Source of the DNA: Brevundimonas fluminis
GTDB lineage: Bacteria > Pseudomonadota > Alphaproteobacteria > Caulobacterales > Caulobacteraceae
DNA: 64,000 nucleotides
Direction of reading: 5' to 3'
Assembly: GCF_003934285.1 (NCBI RefSeq)
Contig: NZ_RQWJ01000004.1
Coordinates: 186,001 to 250,000, forward strand
Under the pieces are notes generated by a model. The model saw only the letters and a program-made list of their open reading frames with translations, was not told the origin of the DNA and searched no databases. The first letter of the stretch is position 1. Each line of letters begins with the position of its first letter. The translations under genes were made by a program, and so were the position numbers. Below are positions 12,540 through 21,202 of this stretch, piece after piece.

Positions 12540-13919
12540 ATGCCCATGGATCGCTTGCTCAAGGCCGGTTCCGTCGCCGCCCTCGCCCTCGTCGTCGCCG
12601 GCTGCGGCACGGTGCAGCGCGTGCTGCCGTTCAGTCTGGGCCGCGGCCCGCAGGCCGAGGACGTCGCCAGCGCGGGCGAGCGCATTCCCGTCATCGAGTT
12701 CGATCAGGCCCTGGCCCCCTCGGCGGCCCTCGCCGGACGCGACTTCTTCCTGCCCGGCCCGCAGGCCGTGGCGGCCTGGCCCAACCCCGGCGGCACTGCG
12801 GACAACGCCGTCGAGCACGTCATCGCGGGCCAGAACTTCCAGATCGCCTGGCGCCGGAACATCGGCGCCGGGGCGGGCCGCACCAGTCAGGTGATGGCCC
12901 CGCCGGTGGCCGAGGGCGGCCGCGTCTTCGTGCTCGACGGCGAGGCCGCCGTCTCGGCGGTCGACGCCCGCAACGGCGGCCAGATCTGGCGCGTCAACCT
13001 GCGGCCAGAGGGTGAGCGCGGCGGCTTCGGCGGCGGCGTGGCGACGGCCGGCGGCAAGGTGTTCGTCTCGTCGGGCTATCGCACCATGACGGCGCTGGAC
13101 GCCGCCACGGGCGCGGTCGTCTGGCAGTCCCCGGTGGACGTGCCGATCCACGGCGCCCCGACGGTCTCGGGCGCCCGCGTCTACGTCGTCGACGTGGACA
13201 ACCAGATCATCGCCTTCGACGTCAACACCGGTCAGCAGACCTGGTCGTACCGCGGCATCGTGGAGCCGGCCCGCATCATGCTGGCCTCGGCCCCCGCCGT
13301 GACGGGCGACACGGTCGTGGCGCCGTTCTCGTCCGGCGAACTGCTGGCGCTGCGCGCCTCCAACGGCCAGCCGCTGTGGCAGCGTGAACTGTCCCGCACC
13401 AGCCGCACCAGCGCCCTGTCGGAAGTCCGCGACATCGCCGGGCGGCCCGTGATCTCGCGCGGCTTCGTCTATGCCGTCAGCCACTCCGGCGTGCTGGGCT
13501 CGCTGGACGCCCGCTCCGGCCAGCCGCGCTGGCAGCTGCCGATCGGCGGGGTCCAGGCGCCGTTGCCCGTCGGCGACGTGGTGTACGTCGTGTCCAAGGC
13601 CGGCCAACTGACCGTGATCAACCGCGACAGCGGGCAGGTCTACTGGACGCGCGACCTGAACGAGGGACGCGTGCGTCAGGAAGGCGGCTTCCTGGGCTTC
13701 TGGGACCGCACGGTGCGGCCGACCTGGGCCGGGCCCATCCTGGCCTCGAACCGTCTGGTGCTGGTCAACTCGGACGGCGAGGCCGTGGCCCTCAATCCGA
13801 AGACGGGGGCGACCGAGGGCACGCTGCGTCTGGGTTCGCCGGCCTACGTGTCGCCGATCGCCTACGACGGCGCCCTGATCGTGGTCACGAACAGCGGGGA
13901 GTTGGTCAGCATCCGCTGA
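12540..13919 (+). CDS. bamB: Outer-membrane assembly lipoprotein BamB
   Basis: Scaffold subunit of the BAM complex that inserts beta-barrel proteins. The N-terminus has a lipoprotein signal peptide with lipobox VVAGC (Cys about 22). The rest is a PQQ-type beta-propeller with repeated blades, e.g. VSAVDARNGGQIWRVN, MTALDAATGAVVWQS, IIAFDVNTGQQTWSY and LGSLDARSGQPRWQL. I chose ATG at 12540 because GGAA precedes it and it gives a compact signal peptide. GTG at 12522 or ATG at 12525, overlapping the previous stop, are alternatives. Co-transcribed with the yfgM-like gene; der follows after 41 bases. Confidence 0.9.
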   Translation: MPMDRLLKAGSVAALALVVAGCGTVQRVLPFSLGRGPQAEDVASAGERIPVIEFDQALAPSAALAGRDFFLPGPQAVAAWPNPGGTADNAVEHVIAGQNFQIAWRRNIGAGAGRTSQVMAPPVAEGGRVFVLDGEAAVSAVDARNGGQIWRVNLRPEGERGGFGGGVATAGGKVFVSSGYRTMTALDAATGAVVWQSPVDVPIHGAPTVSGARVYVVDVDNQIIAFDVNTGQQTWSYRGIVEPARIMLASAPAVTGDTVVAPFSSGELLALRASNGQPLWQRELSRTSRTSALSEVRDIAGRPVISRGFVYAVSHSGVLGSLDARSGQPRWQLPIGGVQAPLPVGDVVYVVSKAGQLTVINRDSGQVYWTRDLNEGRVRQEGGFLGFWDRTVRPTWAGPILASNRLVLVNSDGEAVALNPKTGATEGTLRLGSPAYVSPIAYDGALIVVTNSGELVSIR

Positions 13920-13960
13920 TCCGGCTTCGCCTCGCCTTCAAACGGGTTTAGATCGGCGTC

Positions 13961-15586
13961 ATGGCCATCAAAGTCGCCATCGTCGGTCGGCCCAACGTGG
14001 GCAAGTCGACCCTGTTCAACCGGCTGGTGGGCAAGCGGCTGGCGCTGGTCGACGACCGGCCGGGCGTGACGCGCGACCGCCGCTACGCCCAGGGCAACAT
14101 CGGCGACATCGACCTGACGCTGATCGACACCGCCGGATATGAGGACGTCACCGACGAGAGCCTGGAAGCCCGGATGCGCGAGCAGACCGAGCTGGCGATC
14201 GAGGACGCCGACCTGATCCTGTTCATGATGGACGCGCGCGAGGGCGTGACCCAGCTGGACCGCATCTTCGCCGACCGGCTGAGGAAGGTGCACAAGCCGA
14301 TCATCCTGCTGGCCAACAAGTCCGAGAGCCGCGAGAGCGGCGGCGGCGTGGGCGAGGCGCATGCCCTGGGCTTCGGCGAGCCGGTGGCCCTGTCCGCCGA
14401 GCACGGGGAAGGCATGGCGGACCTGTACGCCGCCGTTCTGGCCGCCTCCGCCGACGTGTTCATCGAGGAAGAGGAAGAGGCCGACAAGCCCATCCGCATC
14501 GCCGTGATCGGTCGTCCGAACGCCGGCAAGTCCACCCTGGTCAACCGTCTGCTGGGCGAGGATCGCCTGCTGGTCGGCCCGGAAGCGGGGATCACCCGGG
14601 ACTCCATCTCGGTGGACTGGGAGTGGGAAGGCCGCCCGATCCGCTTCGTCGACACGGCGGGCATGCGCCGCAAGGCGCGTGTGCAGGAGAAGCTGGAGAA
14701 GCTGTCGGTCGCCGACACCCTGCGGGCCCTGACTTTCGCCGAGGTCGTCGTCCTGATGATGGACAAGGACAACGCCTTCGACATCCAGGACCTGCAGTTG
14801 GCCGATCTGGTCGAGCGCGAGGGCCGCGCGCTGGTCTACGTCGCGTCCAAATGGGACCTGGAGGAGGAGCCGCAGGCCAGGCTGGCGGAGCTGAAGCGGC
14901 TGGCCGAGGAGAAGCTGCCCCAATTGCGCGGCACGCCCTTCGTGGCGCTGTCGGCGCACAACGGCCGGGGCGTCGACCGCCTGATGCCGGCGATCATCCA
15001 GGCCTATGAGACCTGGTCGGTGAAGGTGAAGACCCGCGACCTGAACGACTGGCTGGCCATGGCGACCCAGCGGCACCCGCCGCCCGCCGTCGACGGCAAG
15101 CGAATCAAGCCGAAGTACATCGCCCAGACCAAGGCGCGCCCGCCGACCTTCGTGCTGTTCTCCAGCCGCGCCTCGGCCATGCCGGACACCTACAAGCGCT
15201 ATCTGATCAACTCGATCCGCGAGAGCTTCGACCTGCCGGGCACGCCGATCCGGCTGACGGTCAAGTCGGGAAGCGCCAATCCCTACGCCGAAGGCGGCGC
15301 CAAGTCGGGGCCAGAACGGTTCAAGGGCGCCGCGAAGACGGCGCCGCGCAAGGTGCAGAGGGCCGAGAAGGCCGAGGCCGCGTCCAAGCTGCCGGGAAAG
15401 GCGCTGGAAGCGAAGGTCAAGGCCGGGGCCAAGCCGAAGGTGAAGCCGCTGGGCGGGCTGAAGGCCAGCGCCTCGAAGAAGGCCGGAGCGAACGTCTACG
15501 TGGGCAAGGGCGTGCGTGGCGGCGCGCGGCAGGTGTCGCGGTCGGGCCGCGTGCGGACGGGTCAGAAGGGCGGCAGCCGGAGGTAG
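13961..15586 (+). CDS. der: Ribosome-associated GTPase Der (EngA)
   Basis: Double-GTPase needed for 50S subunit maturation. 541 residues. G domain 1 has GRPNVGKSTLFNRL at the start, DTAGYED and NKSES. G domain 2 begins about residue 178 with GRPNAGKSTLVNRL, followed by DTAGMRRK and SKWDLE. A KH-like domain follows. The C-terminus (about 450-541) is a Lys/Ala/Gly/Arg-rich tail that is longer than in E. coli and probably rRNA-binding. ATG at 13961. Part of the yfgM-bamB-der cluster. Confidence 0.96.
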   Translation: MAIKVAIVGRPNVGKSTLFNRLVGKRLALVDDRPGVTRDRRYAQGNIGDIDLTLIDTAGYEDVTDESLEARMREQTELAIEDADLILFMMDAREGVTQLDRIFADRLRKVHKPIILLANKSESRESGGGVGEAHALGFGEPVALSAEHGEGMADLYAAVLAASADVFIEEEEEADKPIRIAVIGRPNAGKSTLVNRLLGEDRLLVGPEAGITRDSISVDWEWEGRPIRFVDTAGMRRKARVQEKLEKLSVADTLRALTFAEVVVLMMDKDNAFDIQDLQLADLVEREGRALVYVASKWDLEEEPQARLAELKRLAEEKLPQLRGTPFVALSAHNGRGVDRLMPAIIQAYETWSVKVKTRDLNDWLAMATQRHPPPAVDGKRIKPKYIAQTKARPPTFVLFSSRASAMPDTYKRYLINSIRESFDLPGTPIRLTVKSGSANPYAEGGAKSGPERFKGAAKTAPRKVQRAEKAEAASKLPGKALEAKVKAGAKPKVKPLGGLKASASKKAGANVYVGKGVRGGARQVSRSGRVRTGQKGGSRR

Positions 15587-15645
15587 CTCGGCATGTTGCG
15601 CTCGACGCACCTTGATCCAGCGTCGCCCGACCCAGGAGACCGAAC

Positions 15646-16086
15646 ATGATCGCCCTTATGCTGGCCGCCGCGTTGACCGCGCAGGACCCCGTTCCCGCCG
15701 AGTGCGTCGAGGCCGGCACCACGCTCGAGATCAACGACTGTTTTGCCGCCCTGACCGAGGCCGAGCGTGTCCGCATGGACGCCTACTACGCGGTCGCGGT
15801 CTCGACCTTGAGGGAGGGGGGAGAGGACGGGGGCGAGGAGGCCGTCGCCGAGCTGGAAGCCGGACAGAAGGCTTGGGAGAGCTATGCCGAACTGGCGTGC
15901 GCGGCGGTGTACACGCGCTGGCAGGCGGGCACGATCCGGGTGGTCAAGGCGCTGCAGTGCCGACGCGATCTGACCCGCGAGCGCACGCTGCATCTCTGGC
16001 GGGAATACATCTCCTTCGAGGACTCCACGCCGCCGTCCTTGCCTGAGCCGACGGGCTACGCGGCGCGGGCGTCTCGCGAACCCTAG
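15646..16086 (+). CDS. LprI-like (DUF1311) secreted protein
   Basis: 146 residues. An N-terminal signal peptide (about 1-14, MIALMLAAALTAQ) is followed by a helical domain with four cysteines, including CVEAG, NDCFAALTEAE, QKAWESYAELACA and LQCRRDLTRERT. The pattern fits the lysozyme-inhibitor LprI/DUF1311 superfamily. Periplasmic location is expected, but lysozyme inhibition is not demonstrated for most members. It overlaps the convergent SDR gene by four bases. Confidence 0.75.
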   Translation: MIALMLAAALTAQDPVPAECVEAGTTLEINDCFAALTEAERVRMDAYYAVAVSTLREGGEDGGEEAVAELEAGQKAWESYAELACAAVYTRWQAGTIRVVKALQCRRDLTRERTLHLWREYISFEDSTPPSLPEPTGYAARASREP

Positions 16087-16838
16087 ATGAGGGCCGCGGC
16101 CCCGGGTCCCGCCTTCCAGTCCCTGAAGTTCAGCGTCAGCGGCGGCTCGCGGGTCGGGTCGGCCAGTTCGACGATCAGCGGCCCGATCTCCGACGGGTGG
16201 GGCAGGCTCTCGGGATCCTCGCCCGGGAAGGCCTGGGCGCGCATCCGGGTGCGCATGCCGCCGGGGTTCAGCACGCAGATGCGGATGGGCATGGTCTCGG
16301 TCTCGTCGGCCCAGCACTTCATCAGCACCTCGGCGCCCGCCTTGGTCGCGGCGTAGGCGCCCCAGAAGGCGCGCGGGGCCGTGGCCACCGAAGTGGTCAG
16401 GTGGATCACCCGCGCCGCGTCCGACAGCTTGAGCAACGGTTCCAGCGAGCGGATCAGACGATAGACGGCGGTGAAATTGGTCCGCTCGATCTTGGCGAAC
16501 TGCCGCGGATCGGCGTGGCTGACGGGCGCCAGACCCTCGGCGCCGAGGGTGGCCGCCGCGTTGACCCAGACGTCCAGGCGGCCGAAGCGCTCGAACAGGG
16601 CGCCGCCCAGCCGGTCGATGGCGCCGCCGTCCACCATGTCGAAGGGGATCAGGGTCGCGTGCTTCCCGGTGGCCGCATAGACGGCGTCGTCCAGCTCCTC
16701 CAGGGCGCCCTGGGTGCGGGCGGCGGCGACCACGTGGGCGCCCGCCCTGGCCAGGGCGAGAGCGGCCGCATGGCCGATGCCGCGGGAGGCGCCGACGACG
16801 AGGGCGATGCGGTCTTTCAGGGGCGGGTCGGAAGTCAT
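16083..16838 (-). CDS. Short-chain dehydrogenase/reductase
   Basis: 251-residue classical SDR. The NAD(P)-binding motif GASRGIG is at about residues 16-22 and NAA at about 92. The catalytic Ser is in TTSVATAP, and the Tyr/Lys pair is in YAATKAG (about 160-166). The substrate is unknown. It lies at the end of the minus-strand purF block, a position conserved in my memory of Caulobacter, so it may be co-transcribed. 37 bases separate it from the VOC gene. Confidence 0.9.
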   Translation of the reverse strand: MTSDPPLKDRIALVVGASRGIGHAAALALARAGAHVVAAARTQGALEELDDAVYAATGKHATLIPFDMVDGGAIDRLGGALFERFGRLDVWVNAAATLGAEGLAPVSHADPRQFAKIERTNFTAVYRLIRSLEPLLKLSDAARVIHLTTSVATAPRAFWGAYAATKAGAEVLMKCWADETETMPIRICVLNPGGMRTRMRAQAFPGEDPESLPHPSEIGPLIVELADPTREPPLTLNFRDWKAGPGAAALI

Positions 16839-16875
16839 GCGGGCTGATAGCCGCCCGGGCCGCGGATCGCCAGAG

Positions 16876-17217
16876 TCAGAAGCCGCGTTTGGGCTGCCAC
16901 AGACTGACGCCGACGCCCTGGTCGTCGACGATCGAGACCGAAAGGCCCGTCGCGCTTTCGGACGGCACCTCGGACTTGCCGCCGAGATCGACGACCCGTT
17001 TGCACAGGGCGTCGATGTCCTCGACGCGGAAGTACAGATGGGTGAAGACCTTGCACTGGCCCACGCGGATGCCGAACGGCGGGTCGCTGTCCGCGACGTG
17101 GGCGTAGGTGGCGTGGGAGGACGCCTCGTCGAAGGTCCAGCCGAACAGGGCGCCGTAGAAGGCGCGGGCCTTGTCGAGGTCGGGCGTGTCGAGCGTGAAA
17201 TAGCCGAGCTGGATCAT
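16876..17217 (-). CDS. VOC (glyoxalase/dioxygenase) superfamily protein
   Basis: 113-residue single-module vicinal-oxygen-chelate protein with paired beta-alpha-beta-beta-beta units: LGYFTLDTPDLDKARAFYGALFGW and, in the second half, FRVEDIDALCKRVVDLGG ending in GVGVSLWQP. A canonical set of metal ligands is not evident, so it may bind rather than turn over its ligand. It starts six bases after the purF stop, consistent with co-transcription. Confidence 0.85.
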   Translation of the reverse strand: MIQLGYFTLDTPDLDKARAFYGALFGWTFDEASSHATYAHVADSDPPFGIRVGQCKVFTHLYFRVEDIDALCKRVVDLGGKSEVPSESATGLSVSIVDDQGVGVSLWQPKRGF

Positions 17218-17223
17218 GCCGGC

Positions 17224-18729
17224 TTAAGCGCTGACGAGCAGGGAAAGTTGCCGCCCGGACTCCTCGCGGCCGCCCTCCTCGATCTCCCGGTCCAGCAGGC
17301 GGGTCGGATAGTCGCCGGTGAAGTAATGGTCGGTGAACTGGGGGTTCTTGGGGTCGCGGGGGCCGGCCTCCATGGCGGCGTACAGGCCATCGACCGACAG
17401 GAAGCCCAGCGAGTCGACCTCAAGGTACTTCGTCATCTCCTCCAGCGACATGCGCGCGGCGATCAGCTGGTCCCGCTCGGGCATGTCGATGCCGTAGAAG
17501 TCGGGCCACAGGATCGGCGGGCTGGCGGAGCGCAGATGGACCTCCGCGGCGCCCGCGGCGCGGACCGCGCGGACCAGTTTCACCGACGTGGTGCCGCGCA
17601 CGATGGAGTCGTCGATCAGGACGACGCGCTTGCCCTCCAGAACCGCGCGATTGGGGCTGTGCTTCATGCGCACGCCCTTCTGCCGGGCGCCCTGGCTGGG
17701 CTGGATGAAGGTGCGGCCGAGGTAGTGGCTTCGGATGATGCCCATCTCGTAGGGAATGCCGCTTTCCTGGGCGTAGCCGAGGGCGGCGGGCACGCCGGAG
17801 TCCGGCACGGGGACGACGACGTCGGCCTCGACCCGGTGTTCGCGGGCCAGACCCGCGCCCATGCGCTTGCGCACCCCGTAGACCGACTTGCCGTTCACGA
17901 TGCTGTCGGGGCGCGAGAAGTAGACGTACTCGAACAGGCAGGGGCGCGCCGGGCGGGCGGGGAAGGGCTTCAGCGAGCGCAGGCCCTCGTGGTCGATGAC
18001 GATGACCTCGCCGTTCTCGACGTCGCGGACGAACTCGGCGCCGATGGCGTCCAGCGCGCAGGTCTCGGACGCCAGCACCCAGCCGTCGCCGACCTTGCCC
18101 AGCACCAGCGGGCGGATGCCCAGCGGATCGCGCGCGCCGATCATCTTCGTGCGCGTCAGGCAGACCAGGGCGTATCCGCCCTCGATGCGCGAGACGGCGT
18201 CGATGAAGCGATCGACGATCTTCGCCTTCCGGCTGCGGGCGATGAGGTGGAGGATCACCTCAGAGTCCGACGTCGACTGGAAGATGGCGCCTTCGCCGAC
18301 CAGCTGGCGGTGCAGAAAGTGGAAGTTCGTCAGATTGCCGTTGTGGGCGATGGCGATGCCGCCCTGGTCCAGATCGGCGAACATCGGCTGGATGTTGCGA
18401 AGGAAGCTGCCGCCGGCGGTGGAGTAGCGGGTGTGGCCCACGGCGGCCGACCCGGGCAGGCGCTCGGCCAGGTTGGCTCCGCCGAAGGCCTCGCCCACGA
18501 GGCCCATGTGACGCTCGGTGTGGAAGCGCTGATCGTGGACGCTGGCGATGCCGCAGGCTTCCTGACCGCGGTGCTGAAGGGCGTGCAGGCCGAGGGCGAC
18601 GACGGAGGAGCCTTCATCCCGGTCCGCGCCCCAGACCCCGCAGACCCCGCATTCCAGCCGCAGCTGGTCGTCGTCGGCTTCCCGCCAGTGGGGCCGGTGG
18701 ACGACGGGATCGGCGATCGCATGCGACAT
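17224..18729 (-). CDS. purF: Amidophosphoribosyltransferase
   Basis: First enzyme of de novo purine synthesis (PRPP + glutamine to phosphoribosylamine). 501 residues. A 26-residue propeptide precedes Cys27 (LECGVCGVWG), which becomes the N-terminal nucleophile after cleavage. The glutaminase domain shows HTRYSTAG and HNGNLTN. The phosphoribosyltransferase domain shows the PRPP loop VVLIDDSIVRGTTS. Cysteine-ligated Fe-S is not obvious in the C-terminus. cvpA lies 26 bases upstream, the classic cvpA-purF pair. Confidence 0.97.
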   Translation of the reverse strand: MSHAIADPVVHRPHWREADDDQLRLECGVCGVWGADRDEGSSVVALGLHALQHRGQEACGIASVHDQRFHTERHMGLVGEAFGGANLAERLPGSAAVGHTRYSTAGGSFLRNIQPMFADLDQGGIAIAHNGNLTNFHFLHRQLVGEGAIFQSTSDSEVILHLIARSRKAKIVDRFIDAVSRIEGGYALVCLTRTKMIGARDPLGIRPLVLGKVGDGWVLASETCALDAIGAEFVRDVENGEVIVIDHEGLRSLKPFPARPARPCLFEYVYFSRPDSIVNGKSVYGVRKRMGAGLAREHRVEADVVVPVPDSGVPAALGYAQESGIPYEMGIIRSHYLGRTFIQPSQGARQKGVRMKHSPNRAVLEGKRVVLIDDSIVRGTTSVKLVRAVRAAGAAEVHLRSASPPILWPDFYGIDMPERDQLIAARMSLEEMTKYLEVDSLGFLSVDGLYAAMEAGPRDPKNPQFTDHYFTGDYPTRLLDREIEEGGREESGRQLSLLVSA

Positions 18730-18755
18730 CGTCGGAGCTCCGATGGCGGGGACGG

Positions 18756-19349
18756 CTACTGTGGGGACGGCCGCGAGGTATTGCCGGAATCTGTCGGGGG
18801 CAAGGCGTCGTCGCCGGAAAAACCTTGGCGCACGGACGAATTGACCACCGGTGTGACCGCGTCGAGCCCGGCGCCGATGCCGGGCAGGACGATCTGGATG
18901 ACGCGCGCGGCGCCCGCGCTGAGCGGCCAGGTGGCGGCGCGACCCAGCCAGCCCGGCGTGCGCTCGCCCGGCATGGCGGCGACGATGACCAGATGCACCG
19001 CGCCGACCAGCACGAGTCCGCGCGCCGCGCCTACCAGCACGCCGAGGGCGCGGTCCACCCCGCCGAGGTGCGGATGGGCCTGGGCCCGCTTCGACAGGGT
19101 CGAGCCGAAGATGCGGATGCCGAAGTAGACGATCAGGAAGCCGACGAGCGCGGCGAAGATGACGCCTGCCCAGTCCGGATCGACCAGGCCGCGACCGATC
19201 GGAGCCGTCAGGGGCAGGGCGATCAGGGTGACGAAGGCGGCCAGGACGAAGCTGAGCAGGGTGATCAGCTCGCGCGTCGCGCCGCGCACGCCGCCGGCGG
19301 CCGCCGAGGCGAGCAGCACGATCAGGACGAAGACGTCGTATCCGGTCAC
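18756..19349 (-). CDS. cvpA: CvpA family inner-membrane protein
   Basis: 197 residues with four predicted helices (about 5-20, 26-46, 62-82, 102-122) and a Ser/Pro-rich cytoplasmic C-terminus. The N-terminal YDVFVLIVLLASAAAGGVRG is typical of CvpA. The family is named for colicin V production and is linked to envelope homeostasis; its molecular function is not settled. The start is GTG at 19347-19349 with GGAG upstream. It sits between radA (28 bases) and purF (26 bases). Confidence 0.9.
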   Translation of the reverse strand: MTGYDVFVLIVLLASAAAGGVRGATRELITLLSFVLAAFVTLIALPLTAPIGRGLVDPDWAGVIFAALVGFLIVYFGIRIFGSTLSKRAQAHPHLGGVDRALGVLVGAARGLVLVGAVHLVIVAAMPGERTPGWLGRAATWPLSAGAARVIQIVLPGIGAGLDAVTPVVNSSVRQGFSGDDALPPTDSGNTSRPSPQ

Positions 19350-19377
19350 GCGGCGCTCCGCCTTGAGGGTGGGGAGA

Positions 19378-20745
19378 TCAATAGCGTCTCTGCGAGATTC
19401 GTTCGACCGCCTCGGACAGACGCTGAACGGACAGGCAGTCCATGGCCCCGCCGCCGCCTTGGGGCAGGGGGGCGCACAGCGCCTGGTCGAAGCCCAGCTT
19501 GGCGGCCTCGCGCAGACGGGCCTCGGCGCGGCCGACGGCGCGGACCTCGCCGGACAGTCCGATCTCGCCGAAGACGACGCAGCCCTGGGGCAGGGGGTGG
19601 TCGACGGCCGAGGAGATGAGGGCGGCGGCGGCGGCCAGATCGGCGGCGGGCTCGTTGATGCGGAGGCCGCCGGCGACGTTCAGATAGACGTCCTTGTCGC
19701 CCAGCCCCAGGCCGCACCGCGCCTCCAGAACCGCCAGCACCATGGCCAGGCGCCCGGAATCCCATCCGACCACGGCGCGGCGCGGCGTGCCGTAGCCGCT
19801 GGGCGCGACGAGCGCCTGGATCTCGACCAGCACCGGACGGGATCCCTCGATGCCGGCGAAGACGGCGGCCCCCGGCGCGCGGTCCTTGCCTTCGCCGAGG
19901 AAGAGCGCGGAGGGGTTCGAGACCTGCCGCAGGCCGGCGTCGCCCATTTCGAAGACGCCGATCTCGTCGGTGGCGCCGAAGCGGTTCTTGCCGGCGCGCA
20001 GGATGCGGAAGGGATAGCCGCGTTCGCCCTCGAAGCTGAGCACGGCGTCGACCATGTGCTCGACCACGCGCGGGCCGGCGACCTGGCCGTCCTTGGTGAC
20101 GTGGCCGACGAGGATCACCGCCGGGCCGCCGGACTTGGCCATGCGCACCATCTCGCTGGCGCAGGCGCGGACCTGGGTGATCGAGCCGGGCCCGGCCTCA
20201 TGCACGTTGGACCACAGGGTCTGGATCGAGTCGACGATGACCAGGTCGAAGCGGTCGCGCTTCAGCGTGCCGAGAATCTCGCGCAGGGCGGTGGCCGAGG
20301 CCAGTTCGACGGGGGCCTTCTCCAGCCCCATGCGCCGGGCGCGGCTGCGGATCTGCTCCACCGCCTCCTCGCCCGAGATGTAGGCGACGCGGCGGCCGGA
20401 CAGGGCGGTGCGGGCCGCGACCTCCAGCAGCAGGGTCGACTTGCCGACGCCCGGATCGCCGCTGAGCAGCAGGGCCGAGCCGGGCACGACGCCGCCGCCG
20501 CAGACGCGGTCGAACTCGGTCACGCCGGTGAAGATGCGCGGCGGTTCGGGCGTTTCGGTCTCCAGACTCTCGAACTGAAGCCCGCGGGCACGGGAGGTCG
20601 CGGCCGGCTTCAGCGCGCCCGGCGGGGCGGACTGGCGCTCCTCGACGATCGAATTCCACTGGCCGCAGGCGCCGCACTGCCCCGCCCACTTGCCGTGGAC
20701 CGCGCCGCACGACTGACAAACGTAGATTGCGGAGTCTTTCGCCAT
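19378..20745 (-). CDS. radA: DNA repair protein RadA (Sms)
   Basis: 455-residue RecA-like branch-migration ATPase. The N-terminal C4 zinc finger is CQSCGAVHGKWAGQC followed by GACGQW. Walker A is GDPGVGKSTLLL (about 95), and the RadA signature is KNRFGATDE. The C-terminal Lon-protease-like domain has AGGLRINEPAADLA but is non-proteolytic in this family. It processes recombination intermediates. ATG at 20743-20745. First gene of radA-cvpA-purF, and the 79-base region upstream is shared with a divergent gene. Confidence 0.96.
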   Translation of the reverse strand: MAKDSAIYVCQSCGAVHGKWAGQCGACGQWNSIVEERQSAPPGALKPAATSRARGLQFESLETETPEPPRIFTGVTEFDRVCGGGVVPGSALLLSGDPGVGKSTLLLEVAARTALSGRRVAYISGEEAVEQIRSRARRMGLEKAPVELASATALREILGTLKRDRFDLVIVDSIQTLWSNVHEAGPGSITQVRACASEMVRMAKSGGPAVILVGHVTKDGQVAGPRVVEHMVDAVLSFEGERGYPFRILRAGKNRFGATDEIGVFEMGDAGLRQVSNPSALFLGEGKDRAPGAAVFAGIEGSRPVLVEIQALVAPSGYGTPRRAVVGWDSGRLAMVLAVLEARCGLGLGDKDVYLNVAGGLRINEPAADLAAAAALISSAVDHPLPQGCVVFGEIGLSGEVRAVGRAEARLREAAKLGFDQALCAPLPQGGGGAMDCLSVQRLSEAVERISQRRY

Positions 20746-20824
20746 GTGATCGGCTTACAGGAGTCGACGGCGGCGGGGCAGGGGGCTGCGTCGGGGGTGC
20801 GACCGGTTCTGTCGTGGGGCGTTC

Positions 20825-21202
20825 GTGGCCGTCAGAGACTTCTACATTCTGTTCGGCGTCACGTGGGTGACGGCTTTCGTCTACGGCGGGAGCATGTTTC
20901 TGGCGGGCTTCCGTATCCGGAGTCTCAAGGCGTCGGGGCGTCTGCCGCAGGACGTCCCGTCGGCCGCCGACGGACCGCTGGAGGGGCTGCGGGCCGTCAA
21001 ATGGATGCTCACAGGGCGCTATGGCGAAGTTCAGGACGGCATGGTCCGAACGCTGGCCCTCGTCGCCCGACTGACCTTCGGACCCGCGCTGATCCTGGTG
21101 CTTGCGGTCTTCTGGATCACCCTCACCGATCCTCCGGGGGACCTTGGCGGCGAGGCGCCGCCGGTCACCCTCGACGTGCCCGGTCCTCAGGCGTCGCGAT
21201 AG
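20825..21202 (+). CDS. Hypothetical membrane protein
   Basis: 125 residues from a GTG start. Two hydrophobic helices are at about 6-27 and 80-101. A cytoplasmic-looking linker (SLKASGRLPQDVPSAADGP) lies between, and the C-terminus is Pro/Gly-rich. I do not recognise a family. The gene is antisense to its neighbours, wedged between radA and alr, and its last 16 bases overlap the 3' end of alr. Coding status is supported by hydrophobic periodicity and by codon third-position GC; expression is unproven. Confidence 0.5.
   Translation: MAVRDFYILFGVTWVTAFVYGGSMFLAGFRIRSLKASGRLPQDVPSAADGPLEGLRAVKWMLTGRYGEVQDGMVRTLALVARLTFGPALILVLAVFWITLTDPPGDLGGEAPPVTLDVPGPQASR

Noticed and set aside
16714-19128. 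Long plus-strand open frame across VOC, purF and cvpA
   Set aside because: Antisense to well-identified genes; composition typical of a GC-driven shadow frame.
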